DNA of 64,000 nt from Heliocidaris erythrogramma (lineage: Eukaryota; Echinodermata; Echinoidea; Camarodonta; Echinometridae). A program made the translations under genes and the position numbers. The DNA is taken from positions 22,659,081-22,723,080 of the forward strand of contig CM046857.1 of the NCBI GenBank assembly GCA_025617745.1. Direction: 5' to 3'. Shown piece after piece: positions 10,258 to 20,765 of this stretch. Under the pieces are notes generated by a model. The model saw nothing but the letters and a program-made list of their open reading frames with translations. It searched no databases and was not told the DNA's origin. The first letter of the stretch is position 1, and every line of letters begins with the position of its first letter.

Positions 10258-10419
10258 GGGCGTAACTGGGCGTTGTGGCGTGAGCCTGTAACCCAGCTAA
10301 TAGTGGAAGTTATAAGCTGATTCAGCAGACTGAGTCACGTCTTTCGGATGGTGACGTTAAAGGTCGGTCCCCAGTCGTCAATAAACATATCTGATTGATA
10401 CACGTCTGTAAAAGCCCAA

Positions 10420-10425
<6 letters not shown>
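10258..10425 (+). mobile_element. SINE-like segment resembling the Alu domain of 7SL RNA
   Basis: GGGCGTTGTGGCGTGAGCC then TGTAACCCAGCTA, GTGGAAG and CTGA occur in the order and spacing of the 5' (Alu) domain of SRP/7SL RNA, where the matching blocks are GGGCGCGGTGGCGCGTGCC, TGTAGTCCCAGCTA, GGGAGGCTGA. The GTGGCG...GCC stretch overlaps the A-box-like promoter of 7SL. After this head come CTTTCGGATGGTGACGTTAA and AGGTCGGTCCC, a block typical of conserved SINE central domains, and then a (CA)n tract. It is either a 7SL-related SINE or a tRNA-type SINE with chance similarity. Confidence 0.45.

Positions 10426-10453
<28 letters not shown>
10419..10453 (+). repeat. (CA)n microsatellite
   Basis: About 16 CA units, followed by a long C run (10507-10526) 60 bases to the right. 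Confidence 0.95.
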
Positions 10454-10454
<1 letters not shown>

Positions 10455-10619
10455 AAACTTACATCAACACATGATATCCAAATTGTAGGTGACCTAATCC
10501 CCCCTGTGTATACCCCCCCCCCCCCCTTATATTGAATATCTTCTTTCGGATGAGGGCCATCGTGGTAATCATAATGTTTTAACAACACAAGACATCAATA
10601 TGATGAATAAATAACTAAG

Positions 10620-11280
10620 TAATGTCCATATTGCGAAAAGTATATAAGTCGTGTAAACCAACATTTTGGTTGAGGCTTCACTTGTTCGACTAAATTATAC
10701 ATTTATGTTAGCATTTTTTTCCTTTTTTTTTTTTACATGTGTCGTTTCTTTTCATTTATTTGTATCTCCCATAAAAATATGTCAGTTAAGTGTACATAAC
10801 TGACATACTTATGCAGACCTTAAAAATAATAATAGGCCTACACGAAAAGGAAGAGAAATAGAAAGGTCATAAAAGACTTAACAGACCACCTTAATTAAAG
10901 ATGGGAAATGAATGATAAATAACGAAACATACATGCCTTCGATAGATGGTGAGGGGAAGCGTAAGAGGATCATACAAATAAATTATTAGGGATTATAGGA
11001 CATTTCCTTTAAAATCCCGACTCCCTGCTTTTTGAACGATCCTTCACCATTGATAATCCTATTTTCATCAACGGTATAATGATAACCATAACGAAATAGA
11101 ACCTACCGGTGCCATCTCACGTTGAAACTATATTTCTAATTCTGAATTTTTGATGTGGCCAACGGATCGGAATTATGTTCCTTCGGAATAATGAACCCTG
11201 TTTCATTTTCGGAATTACGAACCTTTGGCCTTTTTTGGGGGGAAAAATGAGTGCTCCCGTTCAACCACGTGCATGACTAT
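10620..11280. other. Intergenic DNA without supported features
   Basis: I see no gene or strong repeat, only AT-rich unique-looking sequence. Confidence 0.55.
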
Positions 11281-11281
11281 G

Positions 11282-11755
11282 CACTGTAAAAAAAAATATT
11301 TGTATTTTTACAGGGGGGAAAAATACAGATTTGTTCTGTTTATTATAAATACAGCAGTTGTGATGTTATTTTTACATTTTCCCCGTTAAAAGTACTTCAT
11401 TTGTTATTGTGAAACTGAGTTACATCAGAAACTTGTGATTTTCAGGCAAAATACGGTTTTTATACAGTTTTTTGTGTAATTTTACAGTTTAATTTTTTTA
11501 CCTTAATATATAATTCCAGCTCATTCTTAAACAGAGCAGAGACAGCACAGCAGAGGTGTTGTTCAGATGGACGTCTACACTCTCTGTAACCAGTTTTTAA
11601 TGTGCAATCGGATTACATAAGAACCTGTTATCTGAATTACAGATCTGAAATGTATCCTAAAATTACATACAGCATGTATTTTTACAGCAAATTTCTGGCG
11701 ACTCTGCTGACATCAGATTTCTGTAATTTTACAGTACTTTTTTTTTTTACAGTGT
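11282..11755. mobile_element. MITE with TTTTACAG-type ends and internal subrepeats
   Basis: The left end CACTGTAAAAAAAAATATT and the right end TTTTTTTTTTACAGTG are inverted repeats. The interior is full of TTTTACAG / CTGTAAAA words in both orientations (for example ATTTTTACAG, TGTAATTTTACAGT). The total length is about 475 bases. No transposase is encoded, so it would depend on enzymes made elsewhere. Confidence 0.65.
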
Positions 11756-12059
11756 GGGCTTTACACCTGTTGTACAAAAATGGACTCAAATGACGAAAAC
11801 TGAATCTGCGCTTGTTCTTACGGTTACCGAACTCCAATCATAATTGCGCCTACAAATCAAATTAATTAGTATCAAATTCTCCCTGTAAGCTAAATGTTAG
11901 GATATTATATATTAGAATCCCCTGCTATCATGATTCAGAGAGCTATAGAGAAGAGCGTAATGTATATACCTGGGAAGCTCCGGGTACGATAGAAAATATT
12001 CTCAAGTATAGCACTGATCCTTCCTGACAGAAAAAAAAAAAAAAATCGCTAGCGGGTGT

Positions 12060-12083
12060 GGGGGGGGGGGGGGGGGGGGGGGG
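12060..12083 (+). repeat. G homopolymer
   Basis: A run of about 24 G, ending in GCGTGGGGCC. Just downstream, GGATACGCCATTG is the end motif of the poly-G MITE type described at 26657-26883. Confidence 0.9.
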
Positions 12084-12459
12084 CGTGGGGCCTATTTTGT
12101 CGCCAGCCTATGGAGGATACGCCATTGCTGTCATTTTATAGGCCTACCTATGAAATGACGGAGAAAACAGGCCACACTTAGCCACATTGTAGTGTTCAAT
12201 TCTTAGAAGAAGCAATTAGAAATTTGTGAATTAAAAGGATTCGATTGACCACTACTACCCAATTCATGGTACATGCACAAGTGGGTAGAATTCGGCGGAT
12301 TGTATGAAGACCGCTGATACACGTATACATGGTGATGGTGGTATTTGAATTTGAATATTCATTTAGCGTCATGGTTAGCTAGTCCATTTAGAATTGGAAA
12401 TAAGAGGATCGACTTACACATTTCTGCAAATGCATTTGCTATATTCTAATTCGATTTGA

Positions 12460-12860
12460 TTTTCCTCCTCCTTTGCTTCCAACTTTCTTATTTTCTCCCT
12501 TCTCGCCCTCTCTCTCTCCCTGTCGCTCTAATGTCTTATACGACGATATTTAACATTAATTTTAGCATATAATTATTATGATCAATACATCCAATCATTA
12601 TTTCGAGTTCCCCACGCAAAATTACTATCTTATAATTATATCTCTCTCCCTCCTCTCTTCGATTTTCTTTGTGTACACACTCTTTCTATCTCTCTCTCTC
12701 CTGATTCACATTTCTCCCTCACTCTCTTGCTCATTCTCATTCTATCTCTTCATTTTTACTCACCCCTTTCCCCCCTCTCTCTCCCTTCCCCCCTCTCTCT
12801 ATCTCTCCCCCCCCCCTCTCTATTTTCCCCTCTCTCCCTCTATCTTCTTCTCTTTTATTT
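12460..12860 (+). repeat. CT-rich low-complexity tract
   Basis: Long pyrimidine tract made of CTCT, TTCC and C runs. The apparent 94-codon frame of Ser/Leu/Pro is a translation of this tract and is not a gene. Confidence 0.85.
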
Positions 12861-13174
12861 AATCCCAACCACTCTGTAAAATCCGAGTGTTGTCGTGGTT
12901 GCAGTAAAATATTCCCGTTTGACGATTTAATCGGAGCTAGTAATTCGGGGCGCCGTGATCTCATGAAAGCAAAATCGGCATGAATAAAACATGCCTGTAA
13001 GCACTCGAGCCGTTTGAATCGTATATGGTGATACCTCTCGCGAGCACGCCTGCGTGTATTTCTATTGGGACTGGGGAGAATCTCATTCTGATGTTAAGGT
13101 CGCTGGTAAAAATTTGCACCGAGTAACCCATTTGTAACCCATTATGAAGCGAGTTAAAGATTTAGGGTGAAGAC

Positions 13175-13278
13175 GGGGGGGGGGGGGGGGGGGGGGGGGG
13201 GTGTTAGAGGTGCATGGGGGTAGTAAAGGTGGTGGTGGTGTGGTGGTGCCGTGGGGGTAGCGGGGGGGGGGGGGGGGG
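13175..13278 (+). repeat. Paired G homopolymers flanking a GTGG-rich stretch
   Basis: G runs at 13175-13201 and 13261-13278 enclose a GTGGTGGTGGTG-type tract. The whole 100 bases is almost C-free on this strand and could fold as a G-quadruplex. Confidence 0.9.
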
Positions 13279-13279
13279 A

Positions 13280-13985
13280 CTGGCGGTATGCAACACTACA
13301 TGATGCCTCTTCCGAGCATTATTATAGCGTTCGAGTGCATAATTATATAAAAGTATGTCGCCGGTTCCTGGCTCAAAAATTACGTTCATATGAACATGAT
13401 GAACAAAGTTAATAGATTACCCTCAATATTATGTTATAATATTATGCTGCCAGTTGTCGCTCTTTTGTGGTTTCAAACCGTAAAAGGCTATAAATCAGCT
13501 TCGTATTAATAAGCTGCGTCTGCATTATTTTGTCACAATTAACGTAACCAGGAGTTTAAAAAGTGGGACCCTGCATGAGCGCAAATTATTCAGGAACATG
13601 GTATAATTTTAGTCTGTGTAACGTGTTGCGTTTCATTTTCATTGACGTAACATTTTAATACCATATGTTATAGCTCTCAAGAATTTTGAAGCAGCCATTA
13701 AACGTACAGATGCCATTCTGACAGACAGTGTAACGTTAGCGTACTTTCTTGGATTAGATATTGAAATGAGATATTAAATTGAATCCCCTAAAGGTATAAT
13801 TTATTAATGTTTCCATTATTTCATTCTTGAACATGATGGTTTTGAGGCCGTATATCTTTTACAGACATGGTAGATAAATAATATATTAACACATGGCGTC
13901 GTTTATTGCAGAGAACTCATGCACGCGTATCGCATGGACATGATAATCAGTGGCTTACCGTGGGTCCTTGCACTGAGGCTGCACT
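13280..13985. other. Intergenic DNA without supported features
   Basis: AT-rich sequence without a gene or repeat that I can define. Confidence 0.55.
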
Positions 13986-13989
13986 TGTG

Positions 13990-14217
13990 CCAAAGTGCGG
14001 AGGATAAGGGGGGGGGGGGCGGTCGTATAGATTAATAGATAGATAAAATGCGAAATAAAATGGCAATCGATTGAAGGAAGGGTGTGGTAGAGGGACGTAT
14101 CTCATTCCACCTCTCCCTTACTCTCCTTCTCTCTCTCTTTCCACCAGTCGGAGGGGGGGGGGGGGGGGGGGGGGCAGAGTGCACGTGCCCCCATTACCCC
14201 GTAACTAAACCACTGTG
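13990..14217 (+). mobile_element. Poly-G MITE family, copy A
   Basis: A G run (14008-14019) is followed by AAAATGCGAAATAAAATGGC, ATCGATTGA, GGTGTGGTAGAGG, a CT-rich tract and a second G run (14153-14174), ending GTAACTAAACCACTGTG. The same order of blocks occurs at 20562, 23431 and 26657. These poly-G elements often end in a CAGTGGCGTA-like sequence. Confidence 0.6.
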
Positions 14218-14544
14218 CGCCGAGACTTGATGGTGTGATCATACATTGAAACTGTACGTGATGTATGAAATGGGGAGTTGGGAGTGGATTGTGAAACTGT
14301 ATTTTCACCAGGTTGCTACATTAATGTACAAAGGGAATTGATTTACCAACGAAATAAATATTTTATTTTTTAGCGAGTGATACACGGTTCAATCTTTTAA
14401 CGTTACGTTTCTAAACATAGACGGGCGAATCTCGCAACTATGCTCAACAAATTTTTCTTTTGTTATGACTTATTTTGAATATTTTTCTCTTTCATGATGT
14501 TCATTCCAGATTATTTTTTTTATATAAATTCTACATGACAACTT

Positions 14545-14570
14545 ATCAACTCCCCCCCCCCCCCCCTTAT
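14545..14570 (-). repeat. C homopolymer in a CCCCTTATATT context
   Basis: About 17 C followed by TTATATT. The C run at 10507-10526 is followed by the same TTATATT, so the two are likely copies of one repeat. Confidence 0.85.
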
Positions 14571-14884
14571 ATTAGGGCAGAATTATTGATTGGATGCTTA
14601 TTAGAGCACTATGGCTCATGATTGATGGGGGACAGTTTTGTCTAGGTTCTTACATGTTGCCTTGCATAATTCCCAAGACATATGCCGTATTTTGAGACGG
14701 GCGCACTAGAGAACGATGATTGGAGGGGGAGGGGGGGGGGGGGGGAGGGGTTACGTGTATTTCAAAAAAAGAAATTTGTTTTTTGGTGGTTTTTTTTTTT
14801 GTTTTACTTTTTTTTTAAGAACATACTTTTACACGGTTAGATAATGGTGGCAAAAGGTAAAGTCACGATAGTATTATGAATCAG

Positions 14885-15030
14885 GTGTGTTATTCTGAAA
14901 ATTGTAACTTTTATCTAAGTATTTCGATATTAATTGTCATAACAAATCAAAATTAGGACAAGTCATTGGTTAATATCTGCGCAGAGATATTTGCGTTCGC
15001 GTAAGGTTGGAAGAGGCCTCTGCCCAGGCA
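14885..15030 (+). mobile_element. Half copy of the TATTCTGAAAA element (an unfilled site)
   Basis: TTATTCTGAAAATTGTAACT, TTAATTGTCATAACAAAT, and AATTAGGACAAGTCATTGGT match the left part of the element at 15986-16750. Here the sequence runs straight from AAATTAG to GACAAGTC. In the other copy the same point is occupied by a 148-base palindrome. The right half is not recognised. Confidence 0.65.
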
Positions 15031-15410
15031 CAAAATAAGTGTTTACGTACTCCGCGCAATTTCAGCATACCAACCAATGTCTTTATTTTGTCAAAAAAGG
15101 AGCCATTTCTACGACACAAATTACTTTGCAAACATTGATGTGCTATATTTATTGCTTTTGCTATGGACCATTTTTCATCTTACCAATTTTTCATTCAGAG
15201 TCATATAAACTGTTTTTAAAAAGGGAATTCAAATGAATACGGAGTGTGATCTGGTTAGTATTGGAAAGTACATTGAGGGATGGATTTAAAGTTTATGAAA
15301 TATAATTTTCCCCCATATATATTCTTTGAACGAGGGAAACTGTAGAATAATTTAATTCACATCATAATGATAACTTTCAGTTTCAGTACTTATAAGATCT
15401 TCTTCACATG

Positions 15411-15448
15411 GGGGGGGGGGGGGGCGTACTTCAGCCCCCCCCCCCCGC
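15411..15448. repeat. G run and C run forming a near-perfect hairpin
   Basis: About 14 G (15411-15424), a 10-base spacer (CGTACTTCAG) and about 12 C (15437-15448) could pair as an all-GC stem. The open frame across it is an artefact. Confidence 0.9.
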
Positions 15449-15985
15449 CTCGTACTTCGCCACTGACTAGGATGCAACTACCCCAACCCCAACTCCTTCC
15501 CAGCCAGCCGCCTCCGAAAGATTGGAGCCCCTACGCAGACAGCACGCGAATGAACACTTCAACTTAAATCCATCGATCAGAAAGATCGATAATGGAAATG
15601 ACAAACAGGTGATGATTAATGTCTCTGGAAATTGAAGGGTGGGTTTATAGGCTTGGAGCGTCATCTGTACATGCTCATGTATAAACATATACAAGCGAGG
15701 AAAAGGTTGTTCCGATATTTGTTTTACAATCTTACAATCTTAAAAAACGAGGAAACCCAACTTTGAGAAAATTCCTGTAAATGAACTCTGTGTTTACTGA
15801 CATTGAAATCCATATACCATATGAAAGAGTAATTCATATTCTTTCCAATGGGAACTTGTTTAGGTTTCCAGGGACATGCATCACTGAACACCATTGTCTT
15901 CAACATTTTGCGCAAAAAATCTAGTTGGTTCACTTTCTTGTAAAACACAATAGGCATGATGTTAAGGAGATGCCTTTTGTGAAAT

Positions 15986-16750
15986 GGCCCTGGGGCCGTA
16001 TTCTGAAAACAATGTTATCTTTTATGTTAGTAAAACGATGTTAATTGTCATAACAAATAAAAATTAGGGCCCTGTTCCATAAAACGGTAACTTTGCCATC
16101 AATGGTAACTCCCATGGAAACCTTGATTTTGATTGGCTGTTGAGTGATGTTACCATGGTAGTTACCATTGATAGCAGAGTTACCATTAATGGTAAGTTTT
16201 ATGCAACGGGGCCCAAGACAAGTCATTGGTTAATGACTGCACAAAGATGGCTGTGCCCTATTGCTGTGCCCGCTTAAAGTTAACATAGACATTTGGGTAA
16301 GTTCCGACGTAGAGGGCAATATTATGCATGGAAATGGTCCGCATCTTCGTCAACTTCACTTCCGGTCCGTATTGAAATACTACGGCTTATGAATAAAATG
16401 AGTGCTAAAATGCTTAATTTTTGGATCGCATGACATAAACCACTCAATTTTGAAAATGCAACCAATTGTCTCAATAAATCATGGTATCTTTTCAAACATG
16501 TCGGTTAATTTATATTCAAACTCGAGGATTTTTGTAATACCTGTGTACATTTTCAATGTAAAAGACATACACTTGTCGACCCAATCGGGATATTGTCAGC
16601 ACTGCGCATGCGTGGTTTGCATGACAAACGCCATCTGTTGGTGAAATTGCGTATTTGGGGTAGCGAGAATTGCAGTTTGTTGTGACAATAATTAACAAAG
16701 TTTTCCTTAACATAAAAGATAACATAGTTTTCAGAATACCACCCCTGGCC
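15986..16750. mobile_element. Inverted-repeat element with GGTATTCTGAAAAC ends
   Basis: The left arm (15986-16066) reads GGCCCTGGGGCCGTATTCTG, ATGTTATCTTTTATGTTAG, TTAATTGTCATAACAA. The right arm (16676-16750) is its inverse: TTGTTGTGACAATAATTAAC, AACATAAAAGATAACAT, CAGAATACCACCCCTGGCC. Arms are about 75-80 bases at roughly 80% identity by eye. A separate palindrome (16067-16214) is inserted at the inner edge of the left arm. The interior has no coding sequence that I recognise. Confidence 0.75.
16067..16214. mobile_element. Palindromic MITE nested in the 15986-16750 element
   Basis: GGGCCCTGTTCCATAAAAC at the left and GTTTTATGCAACGGGGCCC at the right begin long inverted arms containing ATCAATGGTAACT and AGTTACCATTGAT. 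The length is 148 bases. The relative at 14885-15030 lacks it, which shows it is a later insertion. Confidence 0.8.
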
Positions 16751-16949
16751 TTTTGTAAAATAGACATCTGTCCTTTAATTTGTTTGGGCATTTGTTTCAC
16801 GACTTGCATTGTTTGGTCCGTTTGGAAGACATTGTACGTTTATTTTTCTTTAATTTGGTACAATAAAGGTGGCACTGGAAATGGGGATTATTGCCTGGCA
16901 CCTGGACATCTTTTCACGAAACCGTCATCTTCATGTTCGCCGCCATCTA

Positions 16950-17045
16950 CCGGTTTGATTTGATTTGATTTGATTTGATTTGATTCAGATTCTACATTTA
17001 CAATGAAATTACAACAATGTGTAGGCCTACAAATTACAAACACTG
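16950..17045 (-). mobile_element. (TTTGA)n tail, possible LINE 3' end
   Basis: Six TTTGA units (about 16953-16985) precede TTCAGATTCTACATTTACAA. On the - strand this is a retrotransposon-like 3' end with a pentamer tail. No coding part remains. Confidence 0.4.
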
Positions 17046-17406
17046 CGAAAACTGAGCATACATGGATATGACATAGAAAGATGACAAAGGATATGTGGAG
17101 GGATCTACTAAAAAGCTTAGCTTGTGTGATGTAGACCCCCTAATCGAATAATGATACAGTAATATATGTTATTAAAAAAATGGTTTTCGTTTAATTAATC
17201 AAAGTAACTGTCTGAGAGGGAGAAAACTACTAAACAACTACCGGTATATTGAAAAGCGTGTTAATTCTTATACACGCATTTCATTGGAGACAGCGAACTT
17301 GTACTTATGATGGTTTCGTCAAACGACGCTCTGGTATGGAATCAACGGTATTTAAAGGAGAATTACGCTTTGATGCATGACGAGATACATTAGCAGCTGC
17401 TTTCAC

Positions 17407-17407
<1 letters not shown>

Positions 17408-17452
<45 letters not shown>
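17408..17452 (+). repeat. (CA)n microsatellite
   Basis: About 21 CA units preceded by GCGCG. Confidence 0.95.
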
Positions 17453-17454
<2 letters not shown>

Positions 17455-17639
17455 AACATAGTAGAAGACGTGTGCCTGCCCACCATGCCATTCACTGTCT
17501 TCAACTTTAAAAGAATTTTCTGTAAACCGCCAAATTCTGCGCCAATATAATTGGGCACACGACCGGCTGCTCTCAGGCGCGATCAACTGACACAGTCTAT
17601 CAATCACAAAGAAGTCAAAAGAAGTTTCCATGATCTACT

Positions 17640-17990
17640 TTTGTGTGAATCTAAAATGATCTCTGGTTCTGGCAAGCGTCTTTTTTGAGAATTACACAAG
17701 TCATGCTGCGCTGTATCCGTGCAGTAACGAATCGATGAGATGCAATATTGAGGCCGGCCAAATTTACCAACTTGGATGTCCAGACCATAATTATGTGGTA
17801 AGTGTGTCGCCTGCTGCTGCAAGGACAAGGTGCGATTCATCATTTTCGATACGGCATTTTAATCAAGGAGGTATGTGTAAACGAGAAAGTTGAGTTCTGT
17901 AAAGCGGAACAATAATGTGTGAGCTTTTTCATTGCGTTTGTGTCAGTGTGAAAAGGAGGGCTTGACAAATACCCACTAGCATACCCAATT
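17640..17990. other. Intergenic DNA without supported features
   Basis: No gene, RNA or repeat recognised. Confidence 0.5.
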
Positions 17991-17995
17991 GGGTG

Positions 17996-18250
17996 GGGGG
18001 GGGGGGGGGGGGGCAAAGGGGCAGACTCCCCCCAAAATGTATATATCCCCCCTTTCTTTTAAAACTTTTTTTTGGTGCTCCTCAGAGAATTGGACACCTT
18101 AAAATCTTTTAACCCCCCCCCCCCTTTAGCGACTTTTTGAAGGGCTCGCGAGAAGAAAAAAATACGGATCTCCCTACAAGCAATTTCCGCTCATCATTTC
18201 TTCTCAAGTTTTGCTCCTCTTGACGCAAAAGTCCTGGTACGCCACTGCAA
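17996..18250 (+). repeat. Poly-G / poly-C repeat ending in TACGCCACTGC
   Basis: An 18-base G run (17996-18013), a C run (18113-18124) and the end AGTCCTGGTACGCCACTGC (to 18247) match the end style of the poly-G MITE family. It is probably a degraded member. Confidence 0.5.
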
Positions 18251-18449
18251 ATACCCTCATATTCAAATATCACAATAAAGAGCTTCTGACCATATTCATG
18301 CATGCTGCCCATACACCCACTTCTGTGTGCAGAACATTTTCACTTTATTTGAATTTGTGGCAATTTCTATATAATTTTGATGATTTCGCAGTACACAGTA
18401 ATGCTTGTGTCCTACATGATAACGAAGATTTCCCAATCACTTTTTAGAT

Positions 18450-18743
18450 TTAGTTTCTTTCACAATAATGATAATAATCACATGACCAGTACTCAACTTC
18501 ATTTTTAAAACCTGGGTCACGAGAGTCGCAAAAAAGAGGAGATGAAGTGTCGTTCGAGGCAATTCCCAGACCCATCAATCTTTGGGTGAGCGCTAGAAGG
18601 GACGAATCCGATAACAAGTCTTTGGTTGTTTCATAATAATTTATTAATCCTCCTCTGTCACTAATTTCCTTCATCGTATTTTGCCTATGTATACCATTAG
18701 CAGAGTTAGAACTGAAAATAAGTATGAAAAACAAAGACAACAT
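18450..18743 (-). CDS. Unrecognised 97-codon open frame, possibly an exon
   Basis: I do not recognise this product. The frame begins MLSLFFILIFSSNSANG, which looks like a short signal peptide. It continues with a mixed, non-repetitive sequence, including DLLSDSSLLALTQRLMGLGI, and ends with a Cys-containing tail (FCDSRDPGFKNEVEYWSCDY, then YHYC). Unlike most open frames here it is not a translation of a simple repeat or a palindrome. On the - strand, CATACTTATTTTCAG before TTCTAACTCTGC would serve as an acceptor and CCCAG|GTTTTA as a weak donor, so part of it could be an internal exon instead. No neighbouring gene supports it, and chance is a real possibility. Confidence 0.2.
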   Translation of the reverse strand: MLSLFFILIFSSNSANGIHRQNTMKEISDRGGLINYYETTKDLLSDSSLLALTQRLMGLGIASNDTSSPLFCDSRDPGFKNEVEYWSCDYYHYCERN

Positions 18744-18817
18744 AAATGTGCATCTTGTAGGCGCTTTCGGGATTGAAAAGGTGTGGAAAGTTGAGAGGAC
18801 GGATGTCAGGAGAGGGG

Positions 18818-18821
18818 GAGG

Positions 18822-18854
<33 letters not shown>

Positions 18855-18859
18855 GGGGG
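18818..18859 (+). repeat. (GA)n joined to (G)n tract
   Basis: About 12 GA units run into 17 G. Same polarity as the other junctions. Confidence 0.9.
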
Positions 18860-19080
18860 AGATGGCAAGGTAAGCTCACTCCCAACGTGCTAAAAACATG
18901 AAAAACAACACCATGACCTCCAACCCACCCCACTTTTTCAGCTCATCGTCACTGCAATGATATGATTAGGGATCATTCATGTCTGCACGAAATGTCTCCG
19001 ATCTTTATCAAAGACGAATTAAGCAGGTATTACGGGATTACGTGGGAAATTGCGGCAAACTGGAGCCACTGAGCTCTTAA

Positions 19081-19359
19081 CGGGATACGCCACTAGGCGG
19101 CCGTGGGGAATGTCGGGATTGTGTAAGCCCCATTCACTTATCACAAAGTTTGAACGTCGAACTACTGTGATTACATTTCGGACTGCACGAAGCCGACCGA
19201 ATCTCGCACGAGAGCTCGATCGCAGGCTGAGCGTGCATGTTGCGCGGCGACCAGTCTGTCCGAAGTTTGCGCCCCGCGGGGCAATGGCATGATCAGGTAA
19301 CGATCACGGGTGCGCTTTCGCGGCATAAAAACGTCCACAATCTGCGGTTGAGTATCCCT
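19081..19359 (-). mobile_element. TTAA-flanked MITE with GGGATAC ends, copy 1
   Basis: TTAA (19077-19080) is followed by CGGGATACGCCACTAGGCGG. The other end is GGTTGAGTATCCCT followed by TTCA, a decayed TTAA. The interior has GCGGCGACCAGTCTGTCCG and GCCCCGCGGGGCAATGGCA. It is 279 bases and is inverted relative to copy 2 at 19858-20148. TTAA target sites and short GGGATAC-type ends fit the piggyBac class, but no transposase is present. Confidence 0.75.
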
Positions 19360-19365
19360 TTCAAG

Positions 19366-19853
19366 GTTCTCTAAAAGCTACATAACCCAGCCTCCCAACG
19401 TTCCACCTGAGAGCTACATCTGCACTGTGATGTTTAGGATTGGACATGGGGACGGTCAAACTCCTCTTTTAGAAGAAAAAAAAAAAGATAATTCAAATTC
19501 TAATTATCTTTTAGAGCTAAAAGTCTTATATTTCAGGAAAATATAAAATATACCCCACTACTCCCCTCCCCCTCCCCTTCTTTCAGGCCCAGGAAAATTA
19601 TATTTTTTTTAATTAATTTTTTTTATTGTTTTATTGTTTTATGTATTTATTTATATATTTTTTTTTTTGGGGGGGGGGGGATTCAATGACGGTAAATATT
19701 CACCCCCCTTATGATTATCTGAGATCCGCCTCTGTTATTTAAAGCCCACCGCATCTATACGATCGACTGCGATCCGATTTGGGAAATAAATCGTAATAGC
19801 ATATTCACCAAATAAAATGACCCTGATTCTGGTTCTGAACAATGATAGGAATA
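19366..19853. other. Spacer between two inverted MITE copies
   Basis: About 490 bases of AT-rich DNA with a C/T-rich patch (19555-19590), a poly-T tract and a G run (19670-19680). No gene is seen. Confidence 0.6.
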
Positions 19854-19857
19854 TTAA

Positions 19858-20148
19858 AGGGATACTCAACCGCAGATTGTGGACATTTTTATGCCGCGAG
19901 AGGGCACCGTGATCGTTACCTGATCGTGCCGTTGCCCCGCGGGGCGCAGACTTCGGCCATACTGGTCGCCGCACAACATGCACGCTCCGCCTGAGCTCGA
20001 GCTCTCGCGCGAGATTCGTTCGGCTTCGTGCAATCCGAAATGTAATCCCAGCAGTCCGACGGACGCGTTCGACGCACAAACTTTGTGTACGAGTGAACGG
20101 GGCCTACGCAATCATGACTTTCCCCACGGCCAATAGTGGCGTATCCCT
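19858..20148 (+). mobile_element. TTAA-flanked MITE with AGGGATAC ends, copy 2
   Basis: TTAA (19854-19857) then AGGGATACTCAACCGCAGAT at the left, and AATAGTGGCGTATCCCT then TTAA (20149-20152) at the right. This copy has both perfect TTAA duplications and is 291 bases. It is GC-rich and has a palindromic GCCCCGCGGGGC core. The 114-codon open frame over it is a by-product, since the opposite copy yields a similar one. Confidence 0.85.
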
Positions 20149-20561
20149 TTAAATCATAGGATTTGCGTGCGGTGTCAGCCTCATACGCGGAATAAGGGCC
20201 AAATCAGTTTCAAATCGTAGACAATCCTAGGACTGCTCTGACGTCACTATGACTCGGCGCCGATTTGGCATTTCCTCCAATAAGAAAGCTCGCAGTAGGC
20301 GGTATTATCGATTTTACTATCTAGTATACGACTATTTCGAACCTTCATCAATAGTAGTTTACATTTTCGAATGTTTATACTAAATTCTAACCCATTTTCT
20401 CCCCAAATCTGATCACAGACCAATGGTATAGTGTGCAGTGAGCTTAATTTGTCTAGAATTTGTCTAATGCAATGGACTTATCATCAGTATCTGGATACGA
20501 CATTGGAAAGGTCAGGTGTATGGCGCACATGCATATATCATTAGCATAGAATGTGTCCAGC

Positions 20562-20765
20562 CATTGGTATTTTAAAGAAAAAATGGGGGGGGGGGGGGGG
20601 GGGAATTGGTCTGCCTCGGTAAATAAAATGCGAATTAACAAGGTCACCGATTAGGTGAGGGTGCAGGAGGGGTAATTAAAGTTTCTTCCTCTCCCTTTTC
20701 TTTTCTTTATTTTCCCTTCATTTTTGTTCGCCGTTCGCCGTATCCCCCTGTAGGTACGCCAATGG
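20562..20765 (+). mobile_element. Poly-G MITE family, copy B
   Basis: It starts with CCATTGGTATTTTAAAG, contains a 21-base G run (20583-20603), then AAATGCGAATTAACAAGGTC, ACCGATTAGG and a CT-rich tract, and ends TAGGTACGCCAATGG. The ends CCATTGGYRT are inverted. Confidence 0.75.

Noticed and set aside
12578-12862. Ser/Leu/Pro-rich frame
   Set aside because: It is a translation of a CT-rich low-complexity tract.
19735-20111. Arg-rich open frames of 81-114 codons
   Set aside because: They lie over a GC-rich MITE, and the inverted copy at 19081 gives a similar frame, so they reflect repeat composition.
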